From Legionella santicrucis (GTDB lineage: Bacteria; Pseudomonadota; Gammaproteobacteria; Legionellales; Legionellaceae), in contig NZ_LNYU01000010.1 in NCBI RefSeq assembly GCF_001468135.1, forward strand, positions 1 through 39,311: DNA of 39,311 nt. Reading direction: 5' to 3'. Shown in pieces: positions 17,257 through 27,303 of this stretch (position 1 is its first letter; every line of letters begins with the position of its first letter). Made by a program: the position numbers and the translations under genes. The notes below the pieces were generated by a model that was not told the DNA's origin, ran no database searches, and was given only the letters and a program-made list of their open reading frames with translations.

Positions 17257-19629
17257 TTATTTCTCTCCGAAGACAATCGTATTGTATGAAGAAATTTCTT
17301 GCAATTGATGTTGATCCAATTCAACTTCCTGTAAATTTTTCAAGGCGTCATAATACTTTAAAAGCAGCGATAAGAATTTAGATTTTTTTGTTTCCGTCTG
17401 GAGAAAGGACTTATTAAATAGCTGATACAAGGTATTATTTACCGTTTTCTCAATCCGATCAGGAACAGATATGGGCGCAGATAACAAGTTCTCAAGATAT
17501 TCAATTTTGGTTTGCACCGTTTCACAAGCAGGTGAAGTCAAAGCCAACAAAACGGCACGCATTTGGCTAAATTCTAATCTTTTAGAATCCTTGATCTGTA
17601 AATCATGGGCATGGGATAACATTTCATCAAAAACCAGACCAATGTGCATTTTAGCATGCCTATATTCTTCATTTTGGGTCTGTTGATCAACAGACGATCT
17701 CACACCCTGTAATAAAGAAAGTAATTGAGATAACTCTTTCTTTGGTAATCTTAAGGACTGCTCACACATACAAAATTGTACCATTAAACGGTTCATTTCA
17801 GCATGGCAATATCTATTAATGTCATCATGCTCTATTGCCTTTACTAGGATTTGCATCACTTGCTCAAGGCAAGCTAATAAATTTTTAAATGTTTTACCCT
17901 GACTCTCCAAATCATTTAAAAGTTTTTGACCAAAAAAAGTAGTATTTTTTTGCGTATTAAGTTTTTTATTATCTAATTGTTTCAGTTCGAATAGACAATT
18001 AGCATGCCATTCCAATAAACTTTCTAAGTATTTATTAGGCAAGATATAAAGGTGATTCTGTATATGATCCACTAAAACCATTCGATCAAAAAAGTCTGTA
18101 TGAGACAGTTGATTCTTGGAACGACGCATTAAATTGCGTTCATATTGTTTTTGTCCTTTACTAATCTGATTCGTTAAACCACTTAACTCTTCAAGCAGAG
18201 ATTGGCAGCCATTTTGATATGAGTAGACATTCTCTTGATCCGCTAAGGCCCGCTTAAATTCCTTACAAAACTTACGAACTACTTCCACGTTTTGGGGGGC
18301 TGAGAGATTTCCCTCTTCAACAATGCGCTTTAGTTGCTGATAACTATCCCACAATAATCTTTTGCATTGCTCTTCAACATTGCCTTTTTTATCGGTTAAA
18401 ATAAACTGCAGCTTATTCTCACAGTTTTTTAAGATTTGATTTAAATCACTCAATAATTTTTGATTGAATAAATAAAATTCTACATTTTCATTAACGATTT
18501 CATGCTTTAAAGTTTTAGAAAATTCTAAATCCTGATTATTAAAAAGTGATAAATGGCACCTAAGCTCTTCATTTATAAATTGAACGCGCGACAAATTAAG
18601 TTGGATACGTTGTAGATTAATTTCATCAATTTCTTTTGCAATGCCAGCATAGAGACCGTGGGCGATGCTGTCTTTAATTTTACCATAAACCATGTCTTGC
18701 TTTTCATTCTGTAGTAATGGAGTGTGCGTTTGAATCCCTTCATTAGATGGCTCGGTCTCATTCCTCTCCGTAATTGTTTTGGCTTCCTGAGCAGTATGCA
18801 ACTGCTCTTCGAGACGAATTTTTTTTAATTTTAAATTTTCATCTCTACCAGCAATTGTCAGTTCGAACTTAGTGGTAATACGATTAATCACAGGTAATTT
18901 ACACGGATTTGGTTGTTCTAACAACCAAGCAAGATTGTTTCTGCTTGTTTCACCCGGACCATACAATGATTCTAAGTATTGTAATATGATTTTTATTTGC
19001 GGCGAAAGCCCACGCCAGTCTTTCTTATCAAATAGTTTTTGTATGTCTGAATAAACAAAGGCTTGGTACACTGCTTGTGCACTAAAATAATTTCCCATTT
19101 CAGTCAGCTCTTTAGCAAGTAATACGAAACGCTCAAATAATAGCCGACAAGAGGCTGTATCCAGTCGTTTTAAAAGCTCATTACGAATATACTCACTTTG
19201 ATAGCTGGATAACTGGACTAATTCTTTGGTAATCGCTTGAATAGATTCACCTTTATCTAAGCGTTCATTGACAGTTTGAGCAAACTCGGTATAGGCTTTA
19301 TTTGCCATTTTGGTCATCGTACCTGCTAATAAAGAAATTGCTTTGTGATTTACTGTACGTACCTGATGCGCCATCTTTGGTTCGTCATGAATTTGCTCAT
19401 TTATGTTCTTATTAAGTAAAAGCTCATCCCATTTTGTTAATAGATTTGAAAACGACAGCATGGGTTGATTAAATAAATCATTGTTTGAAGATGGATAACC
19501 GAATTCAAGATTACGTGAATCCTGTGATTCGTACAAGGAGACTTGCGCCTTACTCTGGAGTAAACATTGCAACATCAGTTTCTGAAGTTGTGTCACAGAA
19601 TTTTTTGGAATAGTAAATCGTGATTGCAT
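17257..19629 (-). CDS. Large coiled-coil protein with RasGEF-like N-terminal region; candidate Dot/Icm effector
   Basis: 790 aa. Residues about 90-260 resemble a RasGEF (CDC25) domain. The helix FERFVLLAKELTEMGNYFSA (167-183) matches the family's pattern of 'FIxIAxxLxxxxNFxS'. QIKIILQYLESLY and then NNLAWLLEQPNPCKLPVI (231-248) match the end of the domain, where eukaryotic members have a Pro-Pro-containing loop before the last strand. From about 262 onward the protein is Glu/Lys/Gln-rich with predicted coiled coils. RasGEF domains are eukaryotic; in Legionella they occur in Dot/Icm effectors such as LegG2. The acidic C-terminus is compatible with a Dot/Icm signal. It lies 143 bp downstream of recN on the same strand but probably has its own promoter. 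No membrane segments. The domain call is by eye and needs a profile search. Confidence 0.6.
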   Translation of the reverse strand: MQSRFTIPKNSVTQLQKLMLQCLLQSKAQVSLYESQDSRNLEFGYPSSNNDLFNQPMLSFSNLLTKWDELLLNKNINEQIHDEPKMAHQVRTVNHKAISLLAGTMTKMANKAYTEFAQTVNERLDKGESIQAITKELVQLSSYQSEYIRNELLKRLDTASCRLLFERFVLLAKELTEMGNYFSAQAVYQAFVYSDIQKLFDKKDWRGLSPQIKIILQYLESLYGPGETSRNNLAWLLEQPNPCKLPVINRITTKFELTIAGRDENLKLKKIRLEEQLHTAQEAKTITERNETEPSNEGIQTHTPLLQNEKQDMVYGKIKDSIAHGLYAGIAKEIDEINLQRIQLNLSRVQFINEELRCHLSLFNNQDLEFSKTLKHEIVNENVEFYLFNQKLLSDLNQILKNCENKLQFILTDKKGNVEEQCKRLLWDSYQQLKRIVEEGNLSAPQNVEVVRKFCKEFKRALADQENVYSYQNGCQSLLEELSGLTNQISKGQKQYERNLMRRSKNQLSHTDFFDRMVLVDHIQNHLYILPNKYLESLLEWHANCLFELKQLDNKKLNTQKNTTFFGQKLLNDLESQGKTFKNLLACLEQVMQILVKAIEHDDINRYCHAEMNRLMVQFCMCEQSLRLPKKELSQLLSLLQGVRSSVDQQTQNEEYRHAKMHIGLVFDEMLSHAHDLQIKDSKRLEFSQMRAVLLALTSPACETVQTKIEYLENLLSAPISVPDRIEKTVNNTLYQLFNKSFLQTETKKSKFLSLLLKYYDALKNLQEVELDQHQLQEISSYNTIVFGEK

Positions 19630-19772
19630 GAAATAGTTCTCTCGCTATGATTGTTATATTACCTAGATGTTATTTTATAGAGCCAATTGGTTATTTTACA
19701 GTCTAGGCGAGGTGATTATACATCAAAGTGAGGGATTTTTAGTTATCTTATAATAGGGTGTGTCAACACATC

Positions 19773-21437
19773 CTAATTGCTTTGCATTAATAACTCTTGA
19801 GCATGGGAACGTGTTTGCTCTGTAATTTTGAGCCCACCAAGCATACGTGCAATTTCATCAATTTTTTCAGTCTGTTGCAGTAAGCTAATGCGCGTAAATG
19901 TCTCCTTATTATCGCTTTGTTTTTCCACCCTAAAATGATTATGTGCTGCAGCAGCAACTTGGGGTTGATGCGTGACACAAAATACTTGTAATCGTTCTCC
20001 CAATTTACGAAGCATTTGTCCTACCAAAGCAGCCGTTGCACCGCCAATCCCAACATCCACCTCATCAAACAATAAAGTGGGCGTCGTACCTTGTTGCGCA
20101 GTAATCATTTGAATCGACAAACCAATTCGAGAAAGTTCTCCACCTGAAGCAATTTTACTGAGCGAATCAAGCTCCATGCCAGGGTTGGTACAAACTTTAT
20201 ATTCAACTTTATCCATCCCATGTGCCTGCATTTTTTCCAGTGCAGTTATTGCAATGTCTACTTGCCCCTTAGGCATGCCTAGTTGTTGGATACTTAAAGT
20301 AATTTCTTGTGCTAACTTTTGAGCTTGTTTTTGTCTTGTCTCCCTCAATTTTAAAGCAGAAGTCTCATAAGCGTTAAGCAATTGGTGAAGCTGTGCGTGT
20401 AATTGGGTTAATTGACGTTTATTGTTATGTAAACTTTCAAGTTCATTTTGTAAATACTGTACATGGGTATGTAACTGGCTACTGTCCACATGATATTTAC
20501 GGGCAAGTTGATGTATGTTACTCATTCGCGTTTCAATTTCATATAAGCGTTCAGGATCTAAATAAACACGTTCAGAAAATTGCTGCATTTCATCAACTGC
20601 TTCTTCACATTGAATCAAAGCGCCATTAATCAACTCTTGAGCATTTTTGATTTGAATATGTTCTTGAGGCAATTGGCTAAGCAGGTGTAAAACTTGATTT
20701 AGACTCGTACAAATATTGGGTTCATCATCGGCATTTAAGAGTCCATGTACTTGCTGACAGTTTTGTAAATACTCTTTGGCATGATGCAACATCTGATGTT
20801 CTTGGTATAAGGTTTCAATTTCGTTTTCATGAAGGTTTAATGCGGATAACTCTTCGATTTGGAATTGCAGTAACTCGATTTTATCTGCTTGCTGCTCCTG
20901 GCTTTGTAAAAGTTCTATTTCGTGTTGAAGTTTTTGACATTGTCTGTAAAGTTGGGCTACTTCTTCAAGCAAGGGCTGGTTCTTGCCATATTGATCCAAT
21001 TGCTGGCGATGCGTGGCATGCTGCATTAACGCTTGATGCTGGTGTTGTCCGTGAATATGTACTAATTTTTCACTTAACTCTTTCACTTTTTGCAAAGGAA
21101 AAGGTTGTCCATTAATATACGATTTAGAACGTCCCTCAGTATAAATCACGCGACGTAAATAAATGTCACCATCATCACAAGGGATATCATGATCCGCAAG
21201 CCATTGTGCCGGTTCAGAATCGTGACTCACAAAAAAACCTGCTGTGATATCGCATTTTTCTTGACCAGGACGAATCACGGAGGCATCAGCCCTCTCACCT
21301 AAAGCGAGCATCAATGCATCAATCATAATGGACTTCCCTGCCCCAGTCTCGCCAGTAAATGCAGTCATTCCCTGTGTAAAATCTAACTCCAAATGGTGCA
21401 CAATTGCAAATTGTTTGATGCACAAAGTTGTTAGCAT
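19773..21437 (-). CDS. recN: DNA repair protein RecN
   Basis: SMC-like ATPase acting in double-strand-break repair, 554 aa (E. coli 553). Walker A GETGAGKS is at 29-36; the central region 150-370 is Gln/Leu-rich coiled coil; the signature region LSKIASGGELSRIGL and Walker B LLFDEVDVGIGG are near the C-terminus. The start ATG at 21437 uses an AAGGA ribosome site that overlaps the nadK stop codon, so the two genes are co-translated. I found no LexA-type palindrome upstream, which agrees with recN being the last gene of a typA-nadK-recN unit. Confidence 0.97.
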   Translation of the reverse strand: MLTTLCIKQFAIVHHLELDFTQGMTAFTGETGAGKSIMIDALMLALGERADASVIRPGQEKCDITAGFFVSHDSEPAQWLADHDIPCDDGDIYLRRVIYTEGRSKSYINGQPFPLQKVKELSEKLVHIHGQHQHQALMQHATHRQQLDQYGKNQPLLEEVAQLYRQCQKLQHEIELLQSQEQQADKIELLQFQIEELSALNLHENEIETLYQEHQMLHHAKEYLQNCQQVHGLLNADDEPNICTSLNQVLHLLSQLPQEHIQIKNAQELINGALIQCEEAVDEMQQFSERVYLDPERLYEIETRMSNIHQLARKYHVDSSQLHTHVQYLQNELESLHNNKRQLTQLHAQLHQLLNAYETSALKLRETRQKQAQKLAQEITLSIQQLGMPKGQVDIAITALEKMQAHGMDKVEYKVCTNPGMELDSLSKIASGGELSRIGLSIQMITAQQGTTPTLLFDEVDVGIGGATAALVGQMLRKLGERLQVFCVTHQPQVAAAAHNHFRVEKQSDNKETFTRISLLQQTEKIDEIARMLGGLKITEQTRSHAQELLMQSN

Positions 21438-21440
21438 ATT

Positions 21441-22367
21441 CTATCCTTGATGTTTGGATTCCCAACCCAGCTTCGATCGTAATGTATCATAATAATGATA
21501 ATCAAGAGGGTGAAGTAAACGTAAATGGTGACTGTTTTTTTGAATTGCTACTTTTTGTTCAGGCTTGACCATTCGTGATTCATGACCATCACAACTCACT
21601 CGTAAATCAGTTTCGTTAAATTGACTGATATGTAGCTCAATTTGCGACTCGCCATCAATGACTATAGGACGAGAACTCAAACTATGAGAAAACATAGGTA
21701 CAAGAACAATAGCATTGAGTTGTGGATGCATAATTGGGCCTCCTGCAGATAAAGCATAGGCAGTAGATCCTGTAGGAGTTGATAAAATCATGCCATCAGA
21801 ACGATAATGACTGACTAATTGTTGATTCACATATACTGAAAATTCAATGAGGTGGGTTTCCTTACCACGCCCTAAAACAACATCATTAAGCGCATCTCCT
21901 TCAAAATAAATATGATCCTCATCATAAATGCGCGTATGTAACAAAAAACGTTTTTCTTCTTTATATTGTCCTGCTAGGACAGCACTTAATTGGGCTTCAA
22001 GCTCATTGGGTAAAATATCTGTAAGAAAGCCCAGACGTCCTCTATTGATCCCAATGACTGGTGTATCTACCTTAATTGCCAGACGTGCAGCTGAAAGCAA
22101 GCTTCCATCACCACCAATAACAATAATTAAATCCTGTTCTTTCCCCATATTTTCTCGGGCTAAGATAGGTAGCTCCACACCAAAGCCAGTGGCTGTATCA
22201 ATATCCTGAAAAATTTGCACCTGCTGATTTTTCAGGAAATCAATTAAACGATATAAGCTCTCACTGACTCCTTGATTGGCACGATGTTGACGTGCAAACA
22301 AGATAATCCGTTTAAATGAGGTATTATTCTTCACTATTTGCTGTTCTTGATGCTTTTTTTCGTTCAT
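21441..22367 (-). CDS. nadK: NAD kinase
   Basis: Phosphorylates NAD to NADP with ATP; cytoplasmic. GGDGS at 85-89 is the catalytic loop, [10 protein letters not shown] the conserved substrate loop, and the Gly-rich [17 protein letters not shown] the NAD site. With the ATG at 22367 it is 308 aa and overlaps typA by 44 bp. A GTG at 22334 would give 297 aa, nearer the usual 290-297, with only an 11-bp overlap; either start is possible and both have weak ribosome sites. It is followed 3 bp later by recN, a common gammaproteobacterial arrangement. Confidence 0.95.
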   Translation of the reverse strand: MNEKKHQEQQIVKNNTSFKRIILFARQHRANQGVSESLYRLIDFLKNQQVQIFQDIDTATGFGVELPILARENMGKEQDLIIVIGGDGSLLSAARLAIKVDTPVIGINRGRLGFLTDILPNELEAQLSAVLAGQYKEEKRFLLHTRIYDEDHIYFEGDALNDVVLGRGKETHLIEFSVYVNQQLVSHYRSDGMILSTPTGSTAYALSAGGPIMHPQLNAIVLVPMFSHSLSSRPIVIDGESQIELHISQFNETDLRVSCDGHESRMVKPEQKVAIQKNSHHLRLLHPLDYHYYDTLRSKLGWESKHQG

Positions 22368-24150
22368 GTTCTTTCAATGATTTTTTTCTTATGCGAATGG
22401 AATTAGGAGTCACTTCCACCAACTCATCATCATCTATAAATTCCAATGCTTGCTCTAAAGTTAATTTTACTGCAGGTGTTAAGATAATATTTTCATCCGA
22501 ACCTGAAGCACGAATATTCGTTAATTGTTTTTCTTTAGTTACATTTACCACCAAATCGTTATCGCGGGAATGAATTCCAACAATCATCCCTTCGTAACAT
22601 ACCGTTTGGGGCTCCACAAACAATCGTCCACGTTCTTGTAAATTAAACAGAGCAAAAGCACGTGCCGTACCTTGGCAATTAGAGATCAATACACCATTGG
22701 TTCGTTTGCCAATTCGCCCTTTAATCGCTGGCCCATAATGATCATAAACATGATACATTAAACCCGTGCCAGAGGTAGACGATAAAAATTCATTATGAAA
22801 ACCAATAAGACCGCGAGTAGGAATCATATAGTCAAGACGTACACGCCCTTTTCCATCCGGGACCATGTTTTGTAACTCACCACGACGCTCACCCAATTTT
22901 TCCATAATAGCACCTTGGTGATTTTCTTCTACGTCTACAGTGAGATGCTCATAAGGTTCTTGTTGCTCTCCGTCCACCTCACGAATAATCACTTCAGGCT
23001 TACTTATAGCTAATTCATAACCTTCGCGTCGCATGGTCTCAATAAGAATGGATAAATGTAATTCACCACGACCAGAAACTCTAAATTTATCAGGATCATC
23101 ACAATCTTCCACGCGCAAAGCAACATTATGCAATAACTCCGTTTCTAGACGCTCACGGATTTTTCGCGAAGTCACAAATTTTCCTTCTTGACCAGCAAAA
23201 GGCGAGTCATTCACCTGGAAAGTCATACTGATTGTTGGTTCATCAACCGAAAGCACAGGCAATGCCTCAACGACATTCAGATCACAAATCGTATCAGAAA
23301 TCTTAAGTCCCTCAATCCCGGTAATTGCAATAATATTTCCTGCATTTGCCTCCTCAACTTCGATACGCTCAAGCCCCTTAAATCCTAGCAATTGCAGCAG
23401 ACGACCCGAACGAATATTGCCATCTTTATCAATAATTTTTACCGCAGATTTTGCTTTGATTTGTCCACGAGTAATCCGTCCTATACCAATAGTACCTACA
23501 TAGGAGGAATAATCTAAAGAGCTGATTTGCATCTGGAAAGGACCATTTGCATCTACTTTAGGCGGCTCAACTTTTTCAATAATTGTTTGCAATAAAGCAC
23601 TCATATCTGAAGCTTCATCTTCCAAGTGCAGCTTCGCGTAGCCATTTAAAGCAGAAGTGTAAACCACAGGAAAATCTAATTGCGCATCTGTCGCGCCCAA
23701 GTTATCAAACAAATCAAAAACTTGATCCATAACCCAATGAGGTCTTGCTCCTGGGCGGTCAATTTTATTAATGACCACAATAGGATTCAATCCACGCGCG
23801 AACGCTTTTTGCGTTACAAAACGTGTCTGTGGCATAGGGCCATCAACTGCATCAACGAGCAATAATACACTATCTACCATGGATAAAATGCGCTCGACTT
23901 CGCCACCAAAATCAGCATGTCCAGGAGTATCAACGATATTAATTTGATGGTTTTGCCAATAGACACACGTGTTTTTTGCAAGAATAGTAATTCCTCGTTC
24001 CTTTTCCAAGGCATTAGAATCCATTACCCGTTCAACTTTAGGGGCTCTCTCATTTAATGTTCCAGTTTGTTGCAGCAACTTATCAACTAGAGTAGTTTTA
24101 CCATGGTCAACATGTGCGATGATGGCAATGTTGCGAATTTGATCAATCAT
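22324..24150 (-). CDS. typA: Translational GTPase TypA/BipA
   Basis: Ribosome-associated GTPase needed for ribosome assembly and growth under stress, 608 aa (normal). G1 AHVDHGKT is at 12-19, G3 [14 protein letters not shown] in the expected place, G4 NKID followed by RPGARP, which is typical for TypA. The BipA-specific C-terminal domain ([30 protein letters not shown]) is complete. The ATG at 24150 has AAAGG upstream. First gene of typA-nadK-recN. Confidence 0.97.
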   Translation of the reverse strand: MIDQIRNIAIIAHVDHGKTTLVDKLLQQTGTLNERAPKVERVMDSNALEKERGITILAKNTCVYWQNHQINIVDTPGHADFGGEVERILSMVDSVLLLVDAVDGPMPQTRFVTQKAFARGLNPIVVINKIDRPGARPHWVMDQVFDLFDNLGATDAQLDFPVVYTSALNGYAKLHLEDEASDMSALLQTIIEKVEPPKVDANGPFQMQISSLDYSSYVGTIGIGRITRGQIKAKSAVKIIDKDGNIRSGRLLQLLGFKGLERIEVEEANAGNIIAITGIEGLKISDTICDLNVVEALPVLSVDEPTISMTFQVNDSPFAGQEGKFVTSRKIRERLETELLHNVALRVEDCDDPDKFRVSGRGELHLSILIETMRREGYELAISKPEVIIREVDGEQQEPYEHLTVDVEENHQGAIMEKLGERRGELQNMVPDGKGRVRLDYMIPTRGLIGFHNEFLSSTSGTGLMYHVYDHYGPAIKGRIGKRTNGVLISNCQGTARAFALFNLQERGRLFVEPQTVCYEGMIVGIHSRDNDLVVNVTKEKQLTNIRASGSDENIILTPAVKLTLEQALEFIDDDELVEVTPNSIRIRKKSLKEHERKKASRTANSEE

Positions 24151-24448
24151 AAAATAACCTTTGATGGGAAAAACAAGTATTTGTACATAGATTTGACATT
24201 ATACCTCAACAGGACACTAAAACCTATCTGATTCTTGTATTTTATAGCCTCATCCACTAAGTTCTAGCTATTAGTATAGCAAACTATTTTTCATGCTTGA
24301 GTCAATAAAATGCATGCCTATGAAAACCAAATCCTCTAAATGCAATGCATTGTTTTATTAAATTAATTTCTAACTATTCCCGCTATACACTACTAAATAT
24401 TTTTTAGCTGCTAAAATAAGAATGAGGGGTTAAAAATAGGGAGTAATT

Positions 24449-24946
24449 ATGAGACAGCTAATTTTACATCCCACTGATATTAGCCAATGGCATGCATTAG
24501 TTAATGAGGCCCAAGCTGCAACCCAGCTTATTTTGAGCGAAAACACTGAAAGTTATTTGGTATTTTTACTAATGCGTTTTTCTCAAGGACCTAAATTAAT
24601 TGAATCCATAGTTGCACTCGATTTTCTAGAGTCTATGCATAGACCGCGAACACTGCAAATGGAATTACTACGCGATGTGGGAGATAAAAGTTTATTATTT
24701 TGCGGGCTTTTTCCAGGGATTGCTAAAAGAAGACATGTTAGTCTTGAGTATTTTTCCGAAATGGGACAAGCAGCCTATTTGACTGTTGGAGAATTAGAGG
24801 GAAAACATTCTGAAAATATCTATTTTCAATTAAGCGAACAATTTCTAATCTTAAAACAAATCTTACAGGCCATGCGCGGTGAATACACCGAAATCATTCA
24901 AGCTGATCCTAGAATTTTATCGTCCATAAAAGTAAAGTTACAATAA
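24449..24946 (+). CDS. Conserved hypothetical protein (165 aa)
   Basis: No domain recognised. The protein is soluble and mostly helical, with a Leu-rich middle (LVFLLMRFSQGP). A stretch, LLFCGLFPGIAKRRHVSLEYFSEMGQAAY, looks strongly constrained, which suggests a conserved family rather than a chance ORF. The ATG has GGGAG at good spacing, and a hairpin terminator follows the stop, so it is a single-gene unit. It is divergent from typA. Confidence 0.75.
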   Translation: MRQLILHPTDISQWHALVNEAQAATQLILSENTESYLVFLLMRFSQGPKLIESIVALDFLESMHRPRTLQMELLRDVGDKSLLFCGLFPGIAKRRHVSLEYFSEMGQAAYLTVGELEGKHSENIYFQLSEQFLILKQILQAMRGEYTEIIQADPRILSSIKVKLQ

Positions 24947-24954
24947 ACAGCTTA

Positions 24955-24981
24955 ACCTGGGTGCGACTAGCAATCCCAGGT
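24955..24981 (+). terminator. Hairpin terminator after the 165-aa gene
   Basis: ACCTGGG (24955-24961) and CCCAGGT (24975-24981) pair perfectly around a 13-nt loop, 9 bp after the stop, followed by ACACTTTTCT. Confidence 0.6.
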
Positions 24982-25175
24982 ACACTTTTCTAAACTCCTC
25001 ATATGCTGGATAAAAGGCTTAATTTGTTGACTTTAAGACCTAAAGTATTTCTTATGAGTTAAAAAATATACAACCACATACTCATTATGTTATGTTACAT
25101 GAATGGACATTTTGATAAATTTAAATAAACATCGAACCAACAAAAAATAAAGGTTATACAGAGGAGAATAAAGTT

Positions 25176-25949
25176 ATGTCAGGCATTTTAAGTTTTCTCA
25201 GCGTCCCAGTAAAAAAACCAAATTCAGTATCAGAAAAAAAATCCGCTTTTTTCCCCGATATTTTTCGCATTGCTTTGAAAAATATGAAATCAGAAGAGAA
25301 TTTAGCAAAATATTTGCACAAGCAAGCACAACTCCATCCGCAAGAATATTGCGAAGCCATTCAAGACTATTTCAAAGAGAAACTAGAACAAAGAACAGGA
25401 CTGATGCGCCATGTCAGTTTTTTTGACTCTGAAAATACGTCAACATTAAACTTCATGAATGTCGTACAAGGATTTAAGGACCTAGGCTTTGGTACGCTCT
25501 CTGCTTATTTAAATACTGCTCTTGTTATAGGTGGAGGTATCTTAGGCACCCAAAAACTAGAGCCTCCTATTGAAAAGGTTCATGATTTAACACATCCGGT
25601 CTCTCATACAGCTTATTTTAATCAGAACCCCTCTAAATTTAATAACAAAGCCCATGAAAAAATGATAAAGGAGCTGATACATAGAATGATGAAAGGACGC
25701 GATAAACTTGAGAAAGAAGATCTTATCAAATTAGTTGATGAAATAAGAACACGACATCCCAAAACAGGTTTAGGTAAACTATTCGCAGAACTTTTAAGAC
25801 CACTCCAGATTGTGGCTTTCACTAACGTAATGAATTTATGTGGTGGCTCCCTTACGGAACAAGATTTGCAGGATTTCTTTAGCGGTACACTTTTTTATGC
25901 CATCGCTGAACCAAGCTCTGTTGCTCATAGAGTGATGACTATGCGCTAA
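25176..25949 (+). CDS. Hypothetical protein (257 aa)
   Basis: No recognised domain. The N-terminus is mildly hydrophobic and Lys-rich without a convincing signal peptide. One Gly-rich weakly hydrophobic segment (TALVIGGGILGTQ) lies near residue 115-127; the rest is charged and helical (KMIKELIHRMMKGRDKLEKEDLIKLVDEIRTR, about 160-195). A very good ribosome site, GAGGAG, 8 nt before ATG supports expression. It stands alone and has no housekeeping relatives I know; a Legionella-specific protein or effector are possible. Confidence 0.7.
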   Translation: MSGILSFLSVPVKKPNSVSEKKSAFFPDIFRIALKNMKSEENLAKYLHKQAQLHPQEYCEAIQDYFKEKLEQRTGLMRHVSFFDSENTSTLNFMNVVQGFKDLGFGTLSAYLNTALVIGGGILGTQKLEPPIEKVHDLTHPVSHTAYFNQNPSKFNNKAHEKMIKELIHRMMKGRDKLEKEDLIKLVDEIRTRHPKTGLGKLFAELLRPLQIVAFTNVMNLCGGSLTEQDLQDFFSGTLFYAIAEPSSVAHRVMTMR

Positions 25950-26310
25950 GTGACAAATTGTCGTTTTTTTGAAAAGAATCAAACCAACCATTGGTATGTT
26001 AACATCAGTTACGGATAAGAGTTTTATTAGATCCAGTCTTTATCTTAGTTGTTAGCGTTGGGGAGCACTACCAGTGACTTAAGGAGCTTCTTGTAGTCGT
26101 CCTCGCGAAAGCGGGGACCCAGATTGATGGAGGCACAATGCCCCCTATAGAAATGGACTTCCGCTTTCGCGAAAATGATGAAACCCTGTAAGTAGGGAAT
26201 GAGGAGAGGCTTTAGCATCGTCTAAGCCTTAGCACGAAATTTGAATTAAAAATCTTAGTATCAAGCGCATCTGAATTAATGGTATCCCCTTTAGAGGAAT
26301 CTCGTTTGGA
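25950..26310. other. Intergenic region with a REP-like element
   Basis: 361 bp between convergent genes, without a plausible ORF. It holds the inverted-repeat element listed separately (26097-26181); the rest shows nothing I can name. Confidence 0.5.
26097..26181. repeat. REP-like inverted-repeat element
   Basis: CGCGAAAGCGG (26104-26114) and its exact reverse complement CCGCTTTCGCG (26161-26171) bracket a 46-bp interior that itself can pair (GGAGGCA with TGCCCCC, one mismatch). The outer flanks (GTCCT / AAAATGAT) are partly complementary. The arm is like the widespread 'CGCGAAAGCGGG' small palindromic repeats found between genes in many proteobacteria. It may act as a transcript end or be a small non-autonomous element. 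Confidence 0.65.
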
Positions 26311-27159
26311 TTATCCTTTATGAAACAACATGGCGATATCAATGGGATCAAAAGTATATTTCTGATTGCAAAAATCACAACGAATAGCTACCTCTCCCTG
26401 TTCTTTTAGTAATTCGTTTGCATCCTCTTCACCTAAAACAGTAAGTACTTGCTTCATCTTATCAAGGTTACAGCGGCACTTAAAACGAGTTTTACGGCTC
26501 TCAAATATTCTTATTTCTGTTTCATGATAAAGTCGATATAGTAATATTTCATTCTCTAAAGTGAGTAACTCGTGCTCACTTACTGTTTGACCCAATTGCA
26601 CTGCATATTCCCAGAATTGTTCCCTATGTTGCGTATCTTGGCCCGGCATTAACTGCAGCAACATTCCTGCAGCAGCATTTTCATTCACCGCCAACCAAAC
26701 TCGAGTGGAAACTTGTTCCGATTGAGCAAAATAGCTCATCAAATTTTCACTCATTGAAGTGGATTGAATAGGAACCATGCTCTGGTAGGCATTGGTTTGA
26801 TTATTTTGATTAATGGTTAAAACCATTTGTCCTTCGAGAAATGCACTCGCATACTCTTTAATTTCTAGATTTTCAATAAATTGCGCAAATGCTCGTACAT
26901 TAAGCTCATGATCACATTGGACTAATAATAGAGGAAGCCGTTTATCTCCTTGAAACTGTAAATTTAAGCTCCCCTGAAATTTGATACTGGATGCTAAAAG
27001 CAAACATGAAACAAGTGCTTCTCCCAATAAATTTTTAACCATTGGAGGATAGTTTCGTTGACTCATAATGGTTTGATAAGTGTCTTCAATGTGAACGATT
27101 TCACCACGAATATTTGCATGTTCAAAAATAAAGCGTTGCAGGGTATCTGATTGTTTCAT
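26311..27159 (-). CDS. hslO: Redox-regulated chaperone Hsp33
   Basis: Holdase chaperone activated by oxidative unfolding; cytoplasmic. At 282 aa it has family length. The C-terminal zinc redox switch is complete: C-x-C at 228/230 and C-x-x-C at 261/264. The N-terminal domain shows family motifs (GEALVSCLLLASSIKF, QGDKRLPLLLVQCD). The ATG at 27159 has a weak ribosome site. Single gene. Confidence 0.95.
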   Translation of the reverse strand: MKQSDTLQRFIFEHANIRGEIVHIEDTYQTIMSQRNYPPMVKNLLGEALVSCLLLASSIKFQGSLNLQFQGDKRLPLLLVQCDHELNVRAFAQFIENLEIKEYASAFLEGQMVLTINQNNQTNAYQSMVPIQSTSMSENLMSYFAQSEQVSTRVWLAVNENAAAGMLLQLMPGQDTQHREQFWEYAVQLGQTVSEHELLTLENEILLYRLYHETEIRIFESRKTRFKCRCNLDKMKQVLTVLGEEDANELLKEQGEVAIRCDFCNQKYTFDPIDIAMLFHKG

Positions 27160-27303
27160 AAACGAGCTCTAAAAAATTACGACAGCCACTAAGACTCAGT
27201 TGCAATTGCGAAGTATAACATAATTTTTTTGTAATTTTTCCTGGAGAAAAAATGATTTTGAACTATGCTTTTAAAATCACACTAAAATTTTAAGGATGAA
27301 ATC

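Noticed and set aside
21438..21500. Possible LexA site for recN
   Set aside because: No CTG-N10-CAG-type palindrome is present, and recN is expressed from within the typA-nadK unit.
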